In this document: positions 8,812-16,992 of the stretch, one piece after another | How positions within the stretch are numbered: the first letter of the stretch is position 1 | Layout of the letters: every line of letters begins with the position of its first letter | Source: an uncultured Porphyromonadaceae bacterium | GTDB lineage: Bacteria > Bacteroidota > Bacteroidia > Bacteroidales > Muribaculaceae | Direction of reading: 5' to 3' | Assembly: GCA_900544305.1 (NCBI GenBank) | Contig: UQUV01000036.1 | Coordinates: 1 to 29,097 of the forward strand | DNA length: 29,097 nucleotides | Notes under the pieces: generated by a model | Told to the model about the DNA's origin: nothing | Seen by the model: only the letters and a program-made list of their open reading frames with translations | Databases searched by the model: none | Made by a program: the position numbers and the translations under genes

Positions 8812-10914
8812 TTATTTCAAGCCTTTGTCGCGGAGCAGAGCGTCGGCATCCGGGCGGTGTCCGGCAAAGCCTTCGTAAAGTTTCATCGGGTCTTCGTCGT
8901 TACCTGATTCCAACACGTGTTTCAGGCGGGCTGCTGTTTCCGGATTGAACACGCCTTCCTTCATGAACACTTCGTAGCCGTCGCAGTCGAGCACCTGTGC
9001 CCAAAGGTAAGTGTAATAGCCGGCAGCATATTGGTCGCTGCTGAAGATGTGGTTGAAGTAAGTAGAACGGTAGCGATAGCCGATTTCTTCCGGCATGCCG
9101 AGCTTCTTGGATACGTTGGCCTCAAATTCGGCAACATCCACATCCTTACCGTCGTTGAGCTTGTGCCATTCAATGTCGAGCAGAGCGGCACCGGCAAGTT
9201 CTGTGTTGACAAATCCCTGGTTGAATTTGCTGGATTCGATGAGTTTGTTTACCAATTCGTCAGGAATTACTTCGCCTGTCTTGTAGTGGCGGGCATATAC
9301 TTTCAGCAATTCCGGTTCGAGCATCCAGTGTTCGTGGAGCTGTGACGGGAATTCAACGAAGTCGCGGTCTACGTTTGTACCTGCGTTGCCTTTATATTGT
9401 GTGCGGGTGAGCATTCCGTGGAGACCGTGGCCGAATTCGTGGAACATGGTTTCCACTTCGTCGAGAGTCAGCAAAGAAGGAGAGTCGGCTGTCGGTTTGG
9501 AGAAGTTGCCCACGTTGTAGACAATAGGACGAACGTCTTTAGTTCCGTTGGCTTCCTGGTAAACAAACATCCATGCGCCCTGGCGTTTTCCGCCGCGTGC
9601 ATAGTAGTCGGTCATGAACATGGACAGGTGTTTGCCGTCCTTGTCAAGAACTTCGTACACTTTTACATCCGGATGATAGACAGGCACGTTGTTCACTTCC
9701 TTGAATGTGATGCCGTAGAGACGTTCTGCCATGGTGAAAATACCCTTGCGTACGTTTTCGATAGGGAAGTAGGCACGTACATCGTTTTCGTCGAAATTGA
9801 ATTTTTCCTTCTTCACCTTTTCTGCATAGTAATAGTAGTCCCAAGCGGCAATCTTGAAGTTTCCGCCGTGGTTGTCCACATATTTCTGCATGTCGGCAAT
9901 TTCTTCGTGGGCTTTTGCTACGGCCGGTTTCCATACCTTGTAGAGGAGTTCTTCAGCGTCTTCAACGGTCTTAGCCATTACGTTGTCCATCTGATAGGCA
10001 GCAAAGCTGTCAAATCCGAAAAGTTTTGCCTTTTGAAGGCGGAGTTTCAGAATTTGGTTGATGATGGCCTTGTTGTCGTTCTCGTCGTTGTTGTTGGCGA
10101 TGTTGGTGTATGCCTTATACATTTTTTCGCGAAGGTCGCGGTTGTCGGCATAAGTGAGGAACGGCAGACGGCTCGGAGCGTGGAGCGTGAACACCCATTT
10201 GCCTTCCTTGCCCATAGCCTTTGCTTCTTCAGCCGCTACAGCGATGCTTGATGCAGGAAGTCCCGCAAGGTCCTTTTCGTTGTCAACCACCAATGTCCAT
10301 TTGTTGGTGTCCTTCAGAATATTGTCGCCGAATTGCAGGCAAAGTTTTGAAAGCTGGTCGTTGATGTCCTTCAGTTCCGCTTTCTTTTCTTCGCTGAGCA
10401 AAGCGCCGTTGCGTGCAAAATCCTTGTAGTATTTTTCGAGCAGACGAAGCTGTGGAGTAGTCAGGTTGAATTTAGCGCGGTTGTCGTAAACGGACTTGAT
10501 TTTCTGGAACAGTCCTTCGTTCATCTTGATTTCGTCGCTGTGGGCAGCCAGCATCGGGAATACCTGTGCGCCTACTTTCTGGAATTCAGGAGTGGAAACC
10601 ACTTCGTAGAGTCCGCTGAACACGTAAGAAACCTTTTCGAGCATTTCTCCGCTGTTGTCGAGGGCTACGATAGTGTTTTCGAAATCAGGCACGGCGCGGT
10701 TGTTGACAATCGCTGCGATTTCCTGATTGTGTTGTGCGATAGCCTCCTCAAAAGCCGGCATATAGTCGGCAATCTGGATTTTTTCGAAAGGAGGGATGTT
10801 GTACGGTGTGTTGTATTCACCGAAGAACGGATTTTCTGCTTTCATTGTCGTTCCTGAGAAAAGCAATATGCCCGACAGGCATAGAGCCTTGATTGATAAT
10901 AAATACTTTTTCAT
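8812..10914 (-). CDS. dcp: M3 family metallopeptidase, peptidyl-dipeptidase Dcp-like
   Basis: This zinc peptidase probably removes C-terminal dipeptides from oligopeptides in the periplasm. The sequence shows the M3 zinc motif HEFGH, with the third ligand Glu in FVEFPSQ 25 residues after the second His. The long helical N-terminal half, and a total of 700 residues, are typical for Dcp/oligopeptidase A. The start at 10914 (MKKYLLSIKALCLSGILLF) is preferred over 10947, because it opens a signal peptide with cleavage near MKA|EN and sits 7 bp after the upstream stop; the longer form would overlap that gene. It is last in the operon with two rhomboids and an EEP protein. Family membership is near certain; the choice of Dcp rather than another M3 subtype is likely but not proven. 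Confidence 0.92.
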   Translation of the reverse strand: MKKYLLSIKALCLSGILLFSGTTMKAENPFFGEYNTPYNIPPFEKIQIADYMPAFEEAIAQHNQEIAAIVNNRAVPDFENTIVALDNSGEMLEKVSYVFSGLYEVVSTPEFQKVGAQVFPMLAAHSDEIKMNEGLFQKIKSVYDNRAKFNLTTPQLRLLEKYYKDFARNGALLSEEKKAELKDINDQLSKLCLQFGDNILKDTNKWTLVVDNEKDLAGLPASSIAVAAEEAKAMGKEGKWVFTLHAPSRLPFLTYADNRDLREKMYKAYTNIANNNDENDNKAIINQILKLRLQKAKLFGFDSFAAYQMDNVMAKTVEDAEELLYKVWKPAVAKAHEEIADMQKYVDNHGGNFKIAAWDYYYYAEKVKKEKFNFDENDVRAYFPIENVRKGIFTMAERLYGITFKEVNNVPVYHPDVKVYEVLDKDGKHLSMFMTDYYARGGKRQGAWMFVYQEANGTKDVRPIVYNVGNFSKPTADSPSLLTLDEVETMFHEFGHGLHGMLTRTQYKGNAGTNVDRDFVEFPSQLHEHWMLEPELLKVYARHYKTGEVIPDELVNKLIESSKFNQGFVNTELAGAALLDIEWHKLNDGKDVDVAEFEANVSKKLGMPEEIGYRYRSTYFNHIFSSDQYAAGYYTYLWAQVLDCDGYEVFMKEGVFNPETAARLKHVLESGNDEDPMKLYEGFAGHRPDADALLRDKGLK

Positions 10915-10921
10915 AGATGGT

Positions 10922-12031
10922 TTATTTGGATTTTGATTTCGTTTCAAAATAGGTGACGAGCGGGTAGTGGTCCGACGATTTTACGTTGCCGCGGATGGTG
11001 CGGCGCGCTTCCAGTCGGCCTTTGTAGAGTATGTGGTCGATTTTGAAGTAGAAGCGGTTGGCGTTGTAGGTATGTGTCGGTCCGAAGGCCGCATCGGCAT
11101 AGGCGTCGTGCAGGTCGCCGCCGCAAATGGTCAGATAGGCGTAGCCGTACGACGTGTCGTTGAAGTCGCCGCAGAGAATGAGGTTCGCTTCGGGCTGTGC
11201 CTGCGCGAGGCTGTCGATGACGCCCCGTATCATTTCTGCCTGACGGGCACGGTTAGTGTAGGCGTTTTTCAACTTGTTCATCAATTGTGAACGCACACCT
11301 TTCAGGGTTTTGTTCTTGTCCTTCACCGATGTCAGTTCCATATACAGTTCCTTGTCGTCGGCTGTCAGTCCGATGGACTCCAGATGGGTGTTTACGATAA
11401 AGGTGGCCGTTGAATCAATCTCGGTCTGATAGACGGTCAAAAGGAAATAATTTTGGTCGTCATGACTGTAGATTTTTTTTATCGGATTCCTTGACAACAT
11501 TCCGTTAGATTCATCAAAGATTCTGTAAGGGTAGCGCTTTTCAAGCAGATTCCACTGGTAATCGTTGGCTATACGTTTCAGTGCCTTGTCTGTCGGTGAT
11601 TCCTGAAGGCAGACAATGTCCGTATCGTATTTCAGTATTTCCGTAATAGTAGCGTTACCGCCTTCCGATTCTGTCTGGTCCTTCATTCCGAACACATTGT
11701 AGGTCATCACGGAAAAATTCTTGTCCGAAGGTTCGTAGAACAGACTTTTGGCGTTCAGTGGTGAAAAACTCCAGAATTGGGGAAAGGCCACAAGCAGTGA
11801 GGCGATGCTGAGCAACGACAGTTTTTTGTTGAAAATCAGCCAGAACGGGATGAACAGCAGGGTGATGGTCATTGGAATCGGATAGCCGAGTCCGAGCAAT
11901 GCAGCGTAGCTGCTGCTTTCGGGGTGTACATAGCCGATATAGGCACCGACAACAAACATCAGCGCAAAAAATGCGTTGATTCCCAGCCATAAGTAGGTCA
12001 GTGTTCGGGTCAGATGCTTTGTTATGCTCAT
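10922..12031 (-). CDS. Membrane-anchored endonuclease/exonuclease/phosphatase family protein
   Basis: The first 90 residues contain three hydrophobic segments (about 12-33, 42-66 and 70-88). They anchor a C-terminal DNase I-like fold that begins near residue 105. Catalytic landmarks of the EEP superfamily are in order: MTYNVFG (Asn112), CLQES (Glu144), a NTHLES block, LCGDFND, and the terminal SDHYPLV. Members cleave phosphodiesters in nucleic acids, phospholipids or inositol phosphates, and the substrate cannot be told from sequence. With the membrane anchor, an envelope phosphodiesterase is a reasonable inference. The start overlaps the stop of the upstream rhomboid by 4 bp (ATGA type), indicating translational coupling, and the M3 peptidase follows after 7 bp. 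Confidence 0.88.
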   Translation of the reverse strand: MSITKHLTRTLTYLWLGINAFFALMFVVGAYIGYVHPESSSYAALLGLGYPIPMTITLLFIPFWLIFNKKLSLLSIASLLVAFPQFWSFSPLNAKSLFYEPSDKNFSVMTYNVFGMKDQTESEGGNATITEILKYDTDIVCLQESPTDKALKRIANDYQWNLLEKRYPYRIFDESNGMLSRNPIKKIYSHDDQNYFLLTVYQTEIDSTATFIVNTHLESIGLTADDKELYMELTSVKDKNKTLKGVRSQLMNKLKNAYTNRARQAEMIRGVIDSLAQAQPEANLILCGDFNDTSYGYAYLTICGGDLHDAYADAAFGPTHTYNANRFYFKIDHILYKGRLEARRTIRGNVKSSDHYPLVTYFETKSKSK

Positions 12032-12870
12032 AGTTTGATTTTTGTGCTCAGGTCGTTCAGTTCCTTTTTCTCTTTGGCCGAAAGGGAGCTGTAGCCGGAG
12101 CGGTTCACTTTATCGAGTAGTTCGTCGAGTTGTCTTTCTATTTCCTGGCGTGTCGGTTGGCGTTGGGCCGTTGCCGTCACCGGGCGTTCGTGCAGTTTCG
12201 GCAGTATTTTCGAACTTTTCCGACGTTTGGGCTTCAGCCAGCCATAGCGGGCGTTGAGGGCAAAAAGCGTTCCGGCGCCGATGCCGCCGATGTGTGCGAA
12301 ATGTCCGCCGATGTTGTGCGGTCCTGCCGTGAGCAGGGCAAACACGATGCAGACTACTGCCACCCATTTGATTTTCACCATACTGATAAGCCACAGGTTG
12401 ATGCGGTAATTGGGCGCACGTACGACCGTTGCCGCCGCTACCGACAGCACGGCTGCCGACGAGCCGACGAGTCCGCCCGAAGAGTACTGTGGCAACAATG
12501 CATTTCCGGCGAGGTAGAACAAGGCGCCGGCGAGTCCGCCAATCAGATAGGCGGCCGAAAACTCACGGTCGCGGTAGTGGTCGAGGAAAATGATGCCGAA
12601 GCAGTAGAGCCACAGCATGTTGAAAAGAATGTGGAGCAACTGATAGTGGGTGAACATATAAGTGATGAATGTCCACGGACAGAGCAATGCTTCGCCGAAC
12701 GACGACGGCAGTTCGAGCCATTGCAGCAGGCTGAACGGCGTGCCGGCAATGCTCGCCAGCAGTGCGGCGAAACTCACTATCAGAAATACCCCTACATTTA
12801 TCAGGATAAATCGGACGATGACGGATTTTGACAAATAGAATTGTCGGGCTTTGTTAATAATATCTGCCAC
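12028..12870 (-). CDS. Rhomboid family intramembrane serine protease (second copy)
   Basis: This 280-residue polytopic protein has about six membrane helices and a cytosolic, basic C-terminal tail (about 210-280). Rhomboid signatures are present: HILFNM (Asn84), the nucleophile motif GSSA (Ser138) and HFAHIGG (His193). The usual GASG becomes GSSA, but the Ser-His pair is intact, so activity is plausible. Rhomboids cleave transmembrane substrates within the bilayer. The gene overlaps the upstream rhomboid by 17 bp and the downstream EEP gene by 4 bp, which indicates a tight operon. The C-terminal extension ending SSLSAKEKKELNDLSTKIKL is predicted helical and may be a substrate or partner module. 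Confidence 0.9.
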   Translation of the reverse strand: MADIINKARQFYLSKSVIVRFILINVGVFLIVSFAALLASIAGTPFSLLQWLELPSSFGEALLCPWTFITYMFTHYQLLHILFNMLWLYCFGIIFLDHYRDREFSAAYLIGGLAGALFYLAGNALLPQYSSGGLVGSSAAVLSVAAATVVRAPNYRINLWLISMVKIKWVAVVCIVFALLTAGPHNIGGHFAHIGGIGAGTLFALNARYGWLKPKRRKSSKILPKLHERPVTATAQRQPTRQEIERQLDELLDKVNRSGYSSLSAKEKKELNDLSTKIKL

Positions 12871-13609
12871 CGATTACTCCTTTTTTACGCCAGTACAACA
12901 ATATCAGAAGTCCGAACAGCATACCGCCGAGGTGGGCGAAGTGTGCCACGCCGCTCATTGTTCCGCTGATGCCGAAATAGAGTTCGATCAGTCCGTAGCC
13001 GATGACCATGTATTTGGCTTTGATAGGCACGGGGATGAAGAACAGATAGAGCGGAAGGTTCGGGAAAATCATACCGAATGCCAGCAGGATGCCGAATACT
13101 GCGCCAGAAGCTCCCACGGTAATCATGCTGTTGAGAAATTCGTTGACGAGCATGTCGCGGTGTTCAAAAGTGGAACCGACGGAAATCGGATCGCTGAGGA
13201 ATGCAACAGCAGCGTCGTAAGGCACGTTCAGTGAATGGGCAAGCGTGTCAAACCAGGTCAGGGCAATGACACCTTCCTGCAGCAATGCAGCTCCGATACC
13301 GGTCGAGATGTAGTAGAACAGGAAGCGGCGGCTTCCGAGCACCTGTTCCAGCAGACGGCCGAACATATAGAGCGAGAACATGTTGAAGAAAATGTGCGTA
13401 ATGCCCCGCGTGTCGTGCATGAACATGTAGGTGATGAGCTGCATGGCATTGAAGTCGCTTGCCGTGAAATAGTGCAGTCCCAGATATTTTGAAAGGTCAA
13501 AACCTTGCGTGTGAACGAGGAACATTGAAACAATCCAAACCAGTACGTTGACCAGAATCAGGTGGCGCGTAACGGGCGGAATGCGGTTCAAAAAACTGTT
13601 GTTAGTCAT
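12854..13609 (-). CDS. Rhomboid family intramembrane serine protease (first copy)
   Basis: This 251-residue membrane protein is the first gene of the operon. It shows the canonical motifs HIFFNM (His72, Asn76), GASGAVFG (Ser168) and HFAHLGG (His226), with the standard six-helix core. The loop of about 50 residues before the GASG helix is longer than in its neighbour, and the C-terminus is short. It differs enough from the adjacent rhomboid that this is an old duplication, perhaps with divided substrates. A -7 element lies at 13662-13669, about 53 bp upstream. The start MTNNSFLNRIPPVTRH is the only reasonable one. Confidence 0.93.
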   Translation of the reverse strand: MTNNSFLNRIPPVTRHLILVNVLVWIVSMFLVHTQGFDLSKYLGLHYFTASDFNAMQLITYMFMHDTRGITHIFFNMFSLYMFGRLLEQVLGSRRFLFYYISTGIGAALLQEGVIALTWFDTLAHSLNVPYDAAVAFLSDPISVGSTFEHRDMLVNEFLNSMITVGASGAVFGILLAFGMIFPNLPLYLFFIPVPIKAKYMVIGYGLIELYFGISGTMSGVAHFAHLGGMLFGLLILLYWRKKGVIGGRYY

Positions 13610-13661
13610 TTCTTTCTTTTTGTTAGTCTAAAGTAACGTTAGTTTATAAATTATCAATCTA

Positions 13662-13669
13662 CAAAGGTA
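13662..13669 (-). promoter_or_regulatory. -7 element for the rhomboid/EEP/M3 operon
   Basis: The minus strand reads TACCTTTG, an exact TAnnTTTG match. No -33 TTG was found at the expected spacing. It would give a leader of about 45 nt. Confidence 0.5.
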
Positions 13670-13939
13670 TGATAAAAATATAAATGTAAGCCGCCGTCAG
13701 TTCTTAAATAGTCTTGACTTACATATATATATATTAACGGCAGATGGGGCGAAATGGTATTGAGTGGACGGAGGTATGGAATTTGATGCTGACGGATTGC
13801 ATTAGAAAAAGAAGGGGGCAATAATAGTTCCCAGTAGTACCAAAAGTTGTGCTAAGTGCATAAAATTCTGCTGTTTATATAGACAAAACACGAAAAAAAA
13901 CATTTTTGAGAACTTTTTTGAAATTTCTTTCTTTTTTTC
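13670..13939. other. Intergenic stretch between divergent genes
   Basis: This AT-rich region separates the rhomboid operon from the HU gene. It holds a run of alternating TA at about 13721-13733 and a 7-bp inverted repeat (ATGTAAG 13684-13690, CTTACAT 13718-13724). No ORF with coding character was seen, and no RNA gene was recognised. Confidence 0.5.
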
Positions 13940-13970
13940 TTGTTCGTTTGTGTGGAATAGTCTACATTTG
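13940..13970 (+). promoter_or_regulatory. Promoter of the HU gene
   Basis: A TTG at 13940-13942 is followed by a 20-bp spacer and TACATTTG at 13963-13970. This is a full match to the Bacteroidetes sigma-ABfr consensus (TTTG ... TAnnTTTG). The start codon is 32 bp downstream. Confidence 0.85.
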
Positions 13971-14002
13971 TATTAAATACCATAAACCTAAATATTTCTA
14001 TT

Positions 14003-14275
14003 ATGAATAAAGCTGAATTAATTAACGCTATCGCTGAAAAAGCAGGCTTGTCAAAAGCTGATGCAAAAAACGCATTGGACGCCACAATTGAAGTTATCTC
14101 TGAAGCTATGGTACAGAACGATAAAGTAGCTCTTATCGGTTTCGGTACATTCTCTGTAAGTGAAAAGGCTGAAAGAACAGGTATTAATCCTGCAACTAAG
14201 GAAAAAATAACTATCCCGGCAAAGAAAGTCGTTAAATTTAAAGCCGGTGCAGAATTGACAGCAAAGGTAAAATAA
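14003..14275 (+). CDS. hup: HU-family DNA-binding protein
   Basis: This nucleoid protein of 90 residues has the standard length for HU. The helical N-terminal half (MNKAELINAIAEKAGLSKADAKNALDA) mediates dimerisation. GFGTFSV leads into the beta arm, where GINPATKEKITIPAKKVVKFKAG matches the DNA-intercalating arm with its conserved Asn-Pro. It bends DNA without strong sequence preference. The gene has a strong promoter and its own hairpin terminator, so it is monocistronic. Its A/T-rich codon choice (AAA, GTT, GCT) differs from the GC-richer neighbours and fits high expression. There are several HU paralogues in this order, so the exact symbol is uncertain. Confidence 0.95.
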   Translation: MNKAELINAIAEKAGLSKADAKNALDATIEVISEAMVQNDKVALIGFGTFSVSEKAERTGINPATKEKITIPAKKVVKFKAGAELTAKVK

Positions 14276-14302
14276 CAAGATATTGTTGTGTGCTAAAGAA
14301 AT

Positions 14303-14340
14303 AGGCGGCATTGAATGAAAGTTCAGTGCCGCTTGTTTTT
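14303..14340 (+). terminator. Terminator of the HU gene
   Basis: The arm 14303-14315 (core GCGGCATTGAA) pairs with 14322-14334 (core TTCAGTGCCGC), with G-U wobbles and a 6-nt loop, followed by TGTTTTTT. A classic intrinsic terminator, 27 bp after the stop. Confidence 0.85.
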
Positions 14341-14394
14341 TGTGGGGTTTACAGAGAGGGTTTACAGTTTACGGTAGAAGGGGAGTATTTTTAT

Positions 14395-14464
14395 GACAGA
14401 AGAACAGAAGGACATAAAAGCAGACTTGCGTCCTCTCAAAATTTTGTCTTTATGTTCTTCTGTC
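14395..14464. repeat. Inverted repeat with two competing left arms
   Basis: GACAGAAGAACA (14395-14406) is the perfect complement of TGTTCTTCTGTC (14453-14464). Immediately next to the left arm, GAAGGACATAAA (14407-14418) can pair with TTTATGTTCTTC (14449-14460), using one G-T wobble. The two stems share most of the right arm and are therefore mutually exclusive. The element sits between the HU and gyrB terminators, with no gene assigned. Confidence 0.7.
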
Positions 14465-14550
14465 GGAAAATGTTTAAAGGGTTTGCTGTTTGTGGGAGGG
14501 TATGCAGAACTTCGCTATTCTCTAATCCCGGTCATTGGGATGTTGGCAAT

Positions 14551-14586
14551 AAAAAACCGGGAATATGTTGCGGCATATTCCCGGTT
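14551..14586 (-). terminator. Terminator of gyrB
   Basis: AACCGGGAATATG (14555-14567) pairs perfectly with CATATTCCCGGTT (14574-14586) around a 6-nt loop. On the minus strand it is followed by a run of T. It lies 28 bp beyond the gyrB stop codon. Confidence 0.9.
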
Positions 14587-14613
14587 GATATTTCTGAGTT
14601 GTGAGGTTCGCTG

Positions 14614-16560
14614 TTATGCGTCGATGCTTGCCTTGAGGGCGTTGCGTTCGATGAATTCGCGGCGCGGTGCCACGTCTTCGCCCATGAGCATCGAGAAGAT
14701 GCGGTCGGCATCGGCAGCATCGGCAATCGACACTTGTTTCAAAATACGGTTTTGCGGGTCCATAGTTGTTTCCCAAAGCTGTTCCGGGTTCATTTCACCC
14801 AAACCTTTATAGCGTTGGATTTTCACTGACTTTTCTTCGCCTTTGCCGTACTCATTGATGAATTGCTGGAGCTGTACGTCGTCCCAACAGTATTTTTCCG
14901 TGTTACCCTTCGTACATTTGTACAACGGCGGTGTTGCCAAATAAAGGTATCCGTTTTCGATAATCGGACGGATGCGGCGGAAGAAGAGGGTCATCAGAAG
15001 TGTTGCAATGTGGCTACCGTCCACATCGGCATCGGTCATGATGATAATCTTGTGGTAGCGCAGCTTGCTGATGTTCGGAGCCTTGCTGTCTTCTTCCGTA
15101 CCGATGGTCACGCCGAGAGCCTTGAAAATGTTGGTGATTTCCTGGCTGTCGAACACTTTATGCTCCATTGCCTTTTCGATGTTCAGAATCTTACCGCGCA
15201 ACGGCAGGATGGCCTGGAACTGACGGTCGCGTCCCTGTTTTGCAGAACCGCCTGCAGAGTCACCCTCAACGAGGTAGATTTCGCAATCTTCAGCCGTGCG
15301 TGAAGAACAGTCGGCCAACTTACCCGGAAGTCCGCCACCGCCGAGAGGCGATTTGCGCTGTACTTTCATGCGGGCGTTGTAGGCGGCGTGGCGTGCCTGT
15401 GCGGCGAGCACCACTTTCTCAACGATGGCTTTAGCCTGTCTCGGATGTTCTTCCAGATAGTTGCGCAACGTTTCGCTGACGGCTGTCTGAACGGCACCGA
15501 TTACTTCGTTGTTGCCCAGTTTTGTCTTGGTCTGGCCTTCAAACTGCGGTTCGAGCACCTTGACGGAAACGACGGCTGTAAGACCTTCGCGGAAGTCGTC
15601 GCTTGAGATTTCGATTTTCACCTTGTCGAGCAGTTTGGAGTCTTCGGCATATTTCTTCAATGTCGAAGTCAAACCGCGGCGGAAACCTGTAAGGTGAGTA
15701 CCGCCTTCGATGGTGTCGATATTGTTGACGTAAGAATAGATGTTTTCGTTGTAAGTGGTGTTGTAGGTCATGGCTACTTCCACCGGAATGCCCTGACGTT
15801 CGGTGTTGATGTAGATAATGTCATCAATCAGATGCTCCTTGCTGGAGTCGATGTAGCGCACGAATTCCTTCAAACCTTCTTCCGAATAGAAAACTTCGGA
15901 TTTTGGTTCGCCGGCTTCGTTCTTTTCGCGCATGTCGGTCAAAGTCAGGTGAATGCCTGCATTTAGGAATGCCAGGTCGCGCAAGCGGTTGGCGAGGGTG
16001 GCATAATTGTAGACGGTAGTTTCCGTAAAGATTGTCGGGTCGGGCTTGAATATTACCTTTGTTCCGGTCGCGTCAGTGTCGCCGATAATCTGTACCGGGG
16101 CTTTCGGATGACCGTAGGCGTATTCCTGCATATACACATGGCCGTCGCGGCTAACTTCTGCACGGAGATAGGTGGAAAGTGCGTTCACACAGGATACACC
16201 CACACCGTGGAGACCACCGGAAACCTTGTAGGAGCCTTTGTCGAACTTACCGCCGGCGTGGAGCACAGTCAATACGACTTCCAACGCTGATTTGTTCAGC
16301 TTTTCGTGCTTGTCGACCGGGATACCACGACCGTTGTCGACTACCGTAATCGAGTTGTCCTCACCGATTGTCACTTCGATATGAGTGGCAAATCCGGCAA
16401 GAGCCTCGTCGATGGAGTTGTCAACAACTTCATATACAAGATGGTGCAAACCTTTAGGTCCTGTATCACCGATATACATCGCAGGACGTTTGCGCACAGC
16501 CTCTAATCCCTCGAGTACTTGAATGTTACTCGCGCTATAATTTTCGTTATGTTCTTCCAT
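14614..16560 (-). CDS. gyrB: DNA gyrase subunit B
   Basis: This is the ATPase subunit of DNA gyrase, which introduces negative supercoils together with GyrA (not in the window). The GHKL ATPase motifs are clear: EVVDNSIDEALAG, DNGRGIPVD and GGLHGVGVSCVNALS. The transducer domain follows, then the TOPRIM domain with EGDSAGGSAKQGRDR and MTDADVDGSHI, and the C-terminal RYKGLGEMNPEQLWETTMDP. The length of 648 residues and the NIQVLEGLEAVRKRPAMYIGD opening fit Bacteroidales GyrB rather than ParE. The longer ORF from 16629 is rejected: a -7 element at 16638-16645 would start the message almost at that codon, and the start at 16560 (MEEHNENYSASN) matches the family. A terminator follows at 14555. 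Confidence 0.95.
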   Translation of the reverse strand: MEEHNENYSASNIQVLEGLEAVRKRPAMYIGDTGPKGLHHLVYEVVDNSIDEALAGFATHIEVTIGEDNSITVVDNGRGIPVDKHEKLNKSALEVVLTVLHAGGKFDKGSYKVSGGLHGVGVSCVNALSTYLRAEVSRDGHVYMQEYAYGHPKAPVQIIGDTDATGTKVIFKPDPTIFTETTVYNYATLANRLRDLAFLNAGIHLTLTDMREKNEAGEPKSEVFYSEEGLKEFVRYIDSSKEHLIDDIIYINTERQGIPVEVAMTYNTTYNENIYSYVNNIDTIEGGTHLTGFRRGLTSTLKKYAEDSKLLDKVKIEISSDDFREGLTAVVSVKVLEPQFEGQTKTKLGNNEVIGAVQTAVSETLRNYLEEHPRQAKAIVEKVVLAAQARHAAYNARMKVQRKSPLGGGGLPGKLADCSSRTAEDCEIYLVEGDSAGGSAKQGRDRQFQAILPLRGKILNIEKAMEHKVFDSQEITNIFKALGVTIGTEEDSKAPNISKLRYHKIIIMTDADVDGSHIATLLMTLFFRRIRPIIENGYLYLATPPLYKCTKGNTEKYCWDDVQLQQFINEYGKGEEKSVKIQRYKGLGEMNPEQLWETTMDPQNRILKQVSIADAADADRIFSMLMGEDVAPRREFIERNALKASIDA

Positions 16561-16637
16561 ATTCTTGATTTTTATGCTCTTGCATGCTGTCCCGCTTTTG
16601 AAAAAACACTTGGCGGCACACTTCTGCAATAAGCATA

Positions 16638-16645
16638 CAAAGATA
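16638..16645 (-). promoter_or_regulatory. -7 element of gyrB
   Basis: The minus strand reads TATCTTTG, an exact TAnnTTTG match, about 78 bp upstream of the preferred gyrB start. No TTG at 19-21 bp upstream spacing, so the promoter may be weak or activated. Confidence 0.5.
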
Positions 16646-16790
16646 CAATTTTTTTAGCAATTATCGAAGCTGCAATTTTAAATAAACAAATCTTAACAAC
16701 CGGGCTGGCGTAAAGATGTCCAATGATAGGAATTTAATGTGTTGTTTTCTGTTAAAAATGTGATTTATTAAACTTTTTGCAACAATTATG

Positions 16791-16821
16791 TTGTAAATTT
16801 AAATAATTGTTTATAGTTTTG
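16791..16821 (+). promoter_or_regulatory. Promoter of the small transcription unit
   Basis: TTG at 16791-16793, a 20-bp spacer and TAGTTTTG at 16814-16821 match the full Bacteroidetes promoter consensus. It points away from gyrB. The predicted transcript starts near 16828, about 48 nt before the small ORF at 16876. Confidence 0.8.
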
Positions 16822-16875
16822 CGGTGTAATCAAGCAAAAGGAAATATAAACACAGGTTTGCTATTAATGTGTATT

Positions 16876-16983
16876 ATGAAAACTTTTTTAAAAGGAATTG
16901 TTATGGAAACTTTGATAAAAGGATTGGAATATAAACAAGTTCCTGACAGAATCAGGTTAGGTTTATTGGCGAATGCCATGTAA
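16876..16983 (+). CDS. Small ORF of 35 codons, unknown (or remnant of a regulator gene)
   Basis: This ORF starts at ATG 16876 and ends with TAA at 16981-16983. Residues 1-8 (M-K-T-F-L-K-G-I) and 10-17 (M-E-T-L-I-K-G-L) look like an internal duplication. The rest reads EYKQVPDR followed by IRLGLLANAM. The net charge is about +3. A consensus promoter lies 48 nt upstream of the ATG and a hairpin plus T-run follows, so it appears to be its own transcript of about 210 nt. An alternative is that it is a decayed fragment of a winged-helix regulator: RIRLG, and a same-frame stretch DFSPLREF after two stops, vaguely recall that family. The start could also be Met10 (16903). I do not recognise the peptide. 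Confidence 0.45.
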   Translation: MKTFLKGIVMETLIKGLEYKQVPDRIRLGLLANAM

Positions 16984-16992
16984 GGTTAAATG

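Noticed and set aside
9397..10251. A 284-codon open frame on the plus strand opposite the M3 peptidase
   Set aside because: The HEFGH motif and full-length M3 homology lie on the minus strand. The plus frame is rich in Val, Phe and His as expected for an antisense shadow.
13721..13733. Alternating TA run considered as a phase-variable repeat
   Set aside because: It is short and lies outside any promoter core seen, so slippage would have no evident effect.
14393..14812. A 139-codon plus-strand frame starting MTEEQKDIKADL between HU and gyrB
   Set aside because: It runs through an inverted repeat and the gyrB terminator into the gyrB coding region on the other strand, and has no promoter.
16561..16629. 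N-terminal extension of gyrB by 23 codons
   Set aside because: The extension has no family counterpart, and the -7 element at 16638-16645 would place the transcript start at about its first codon.
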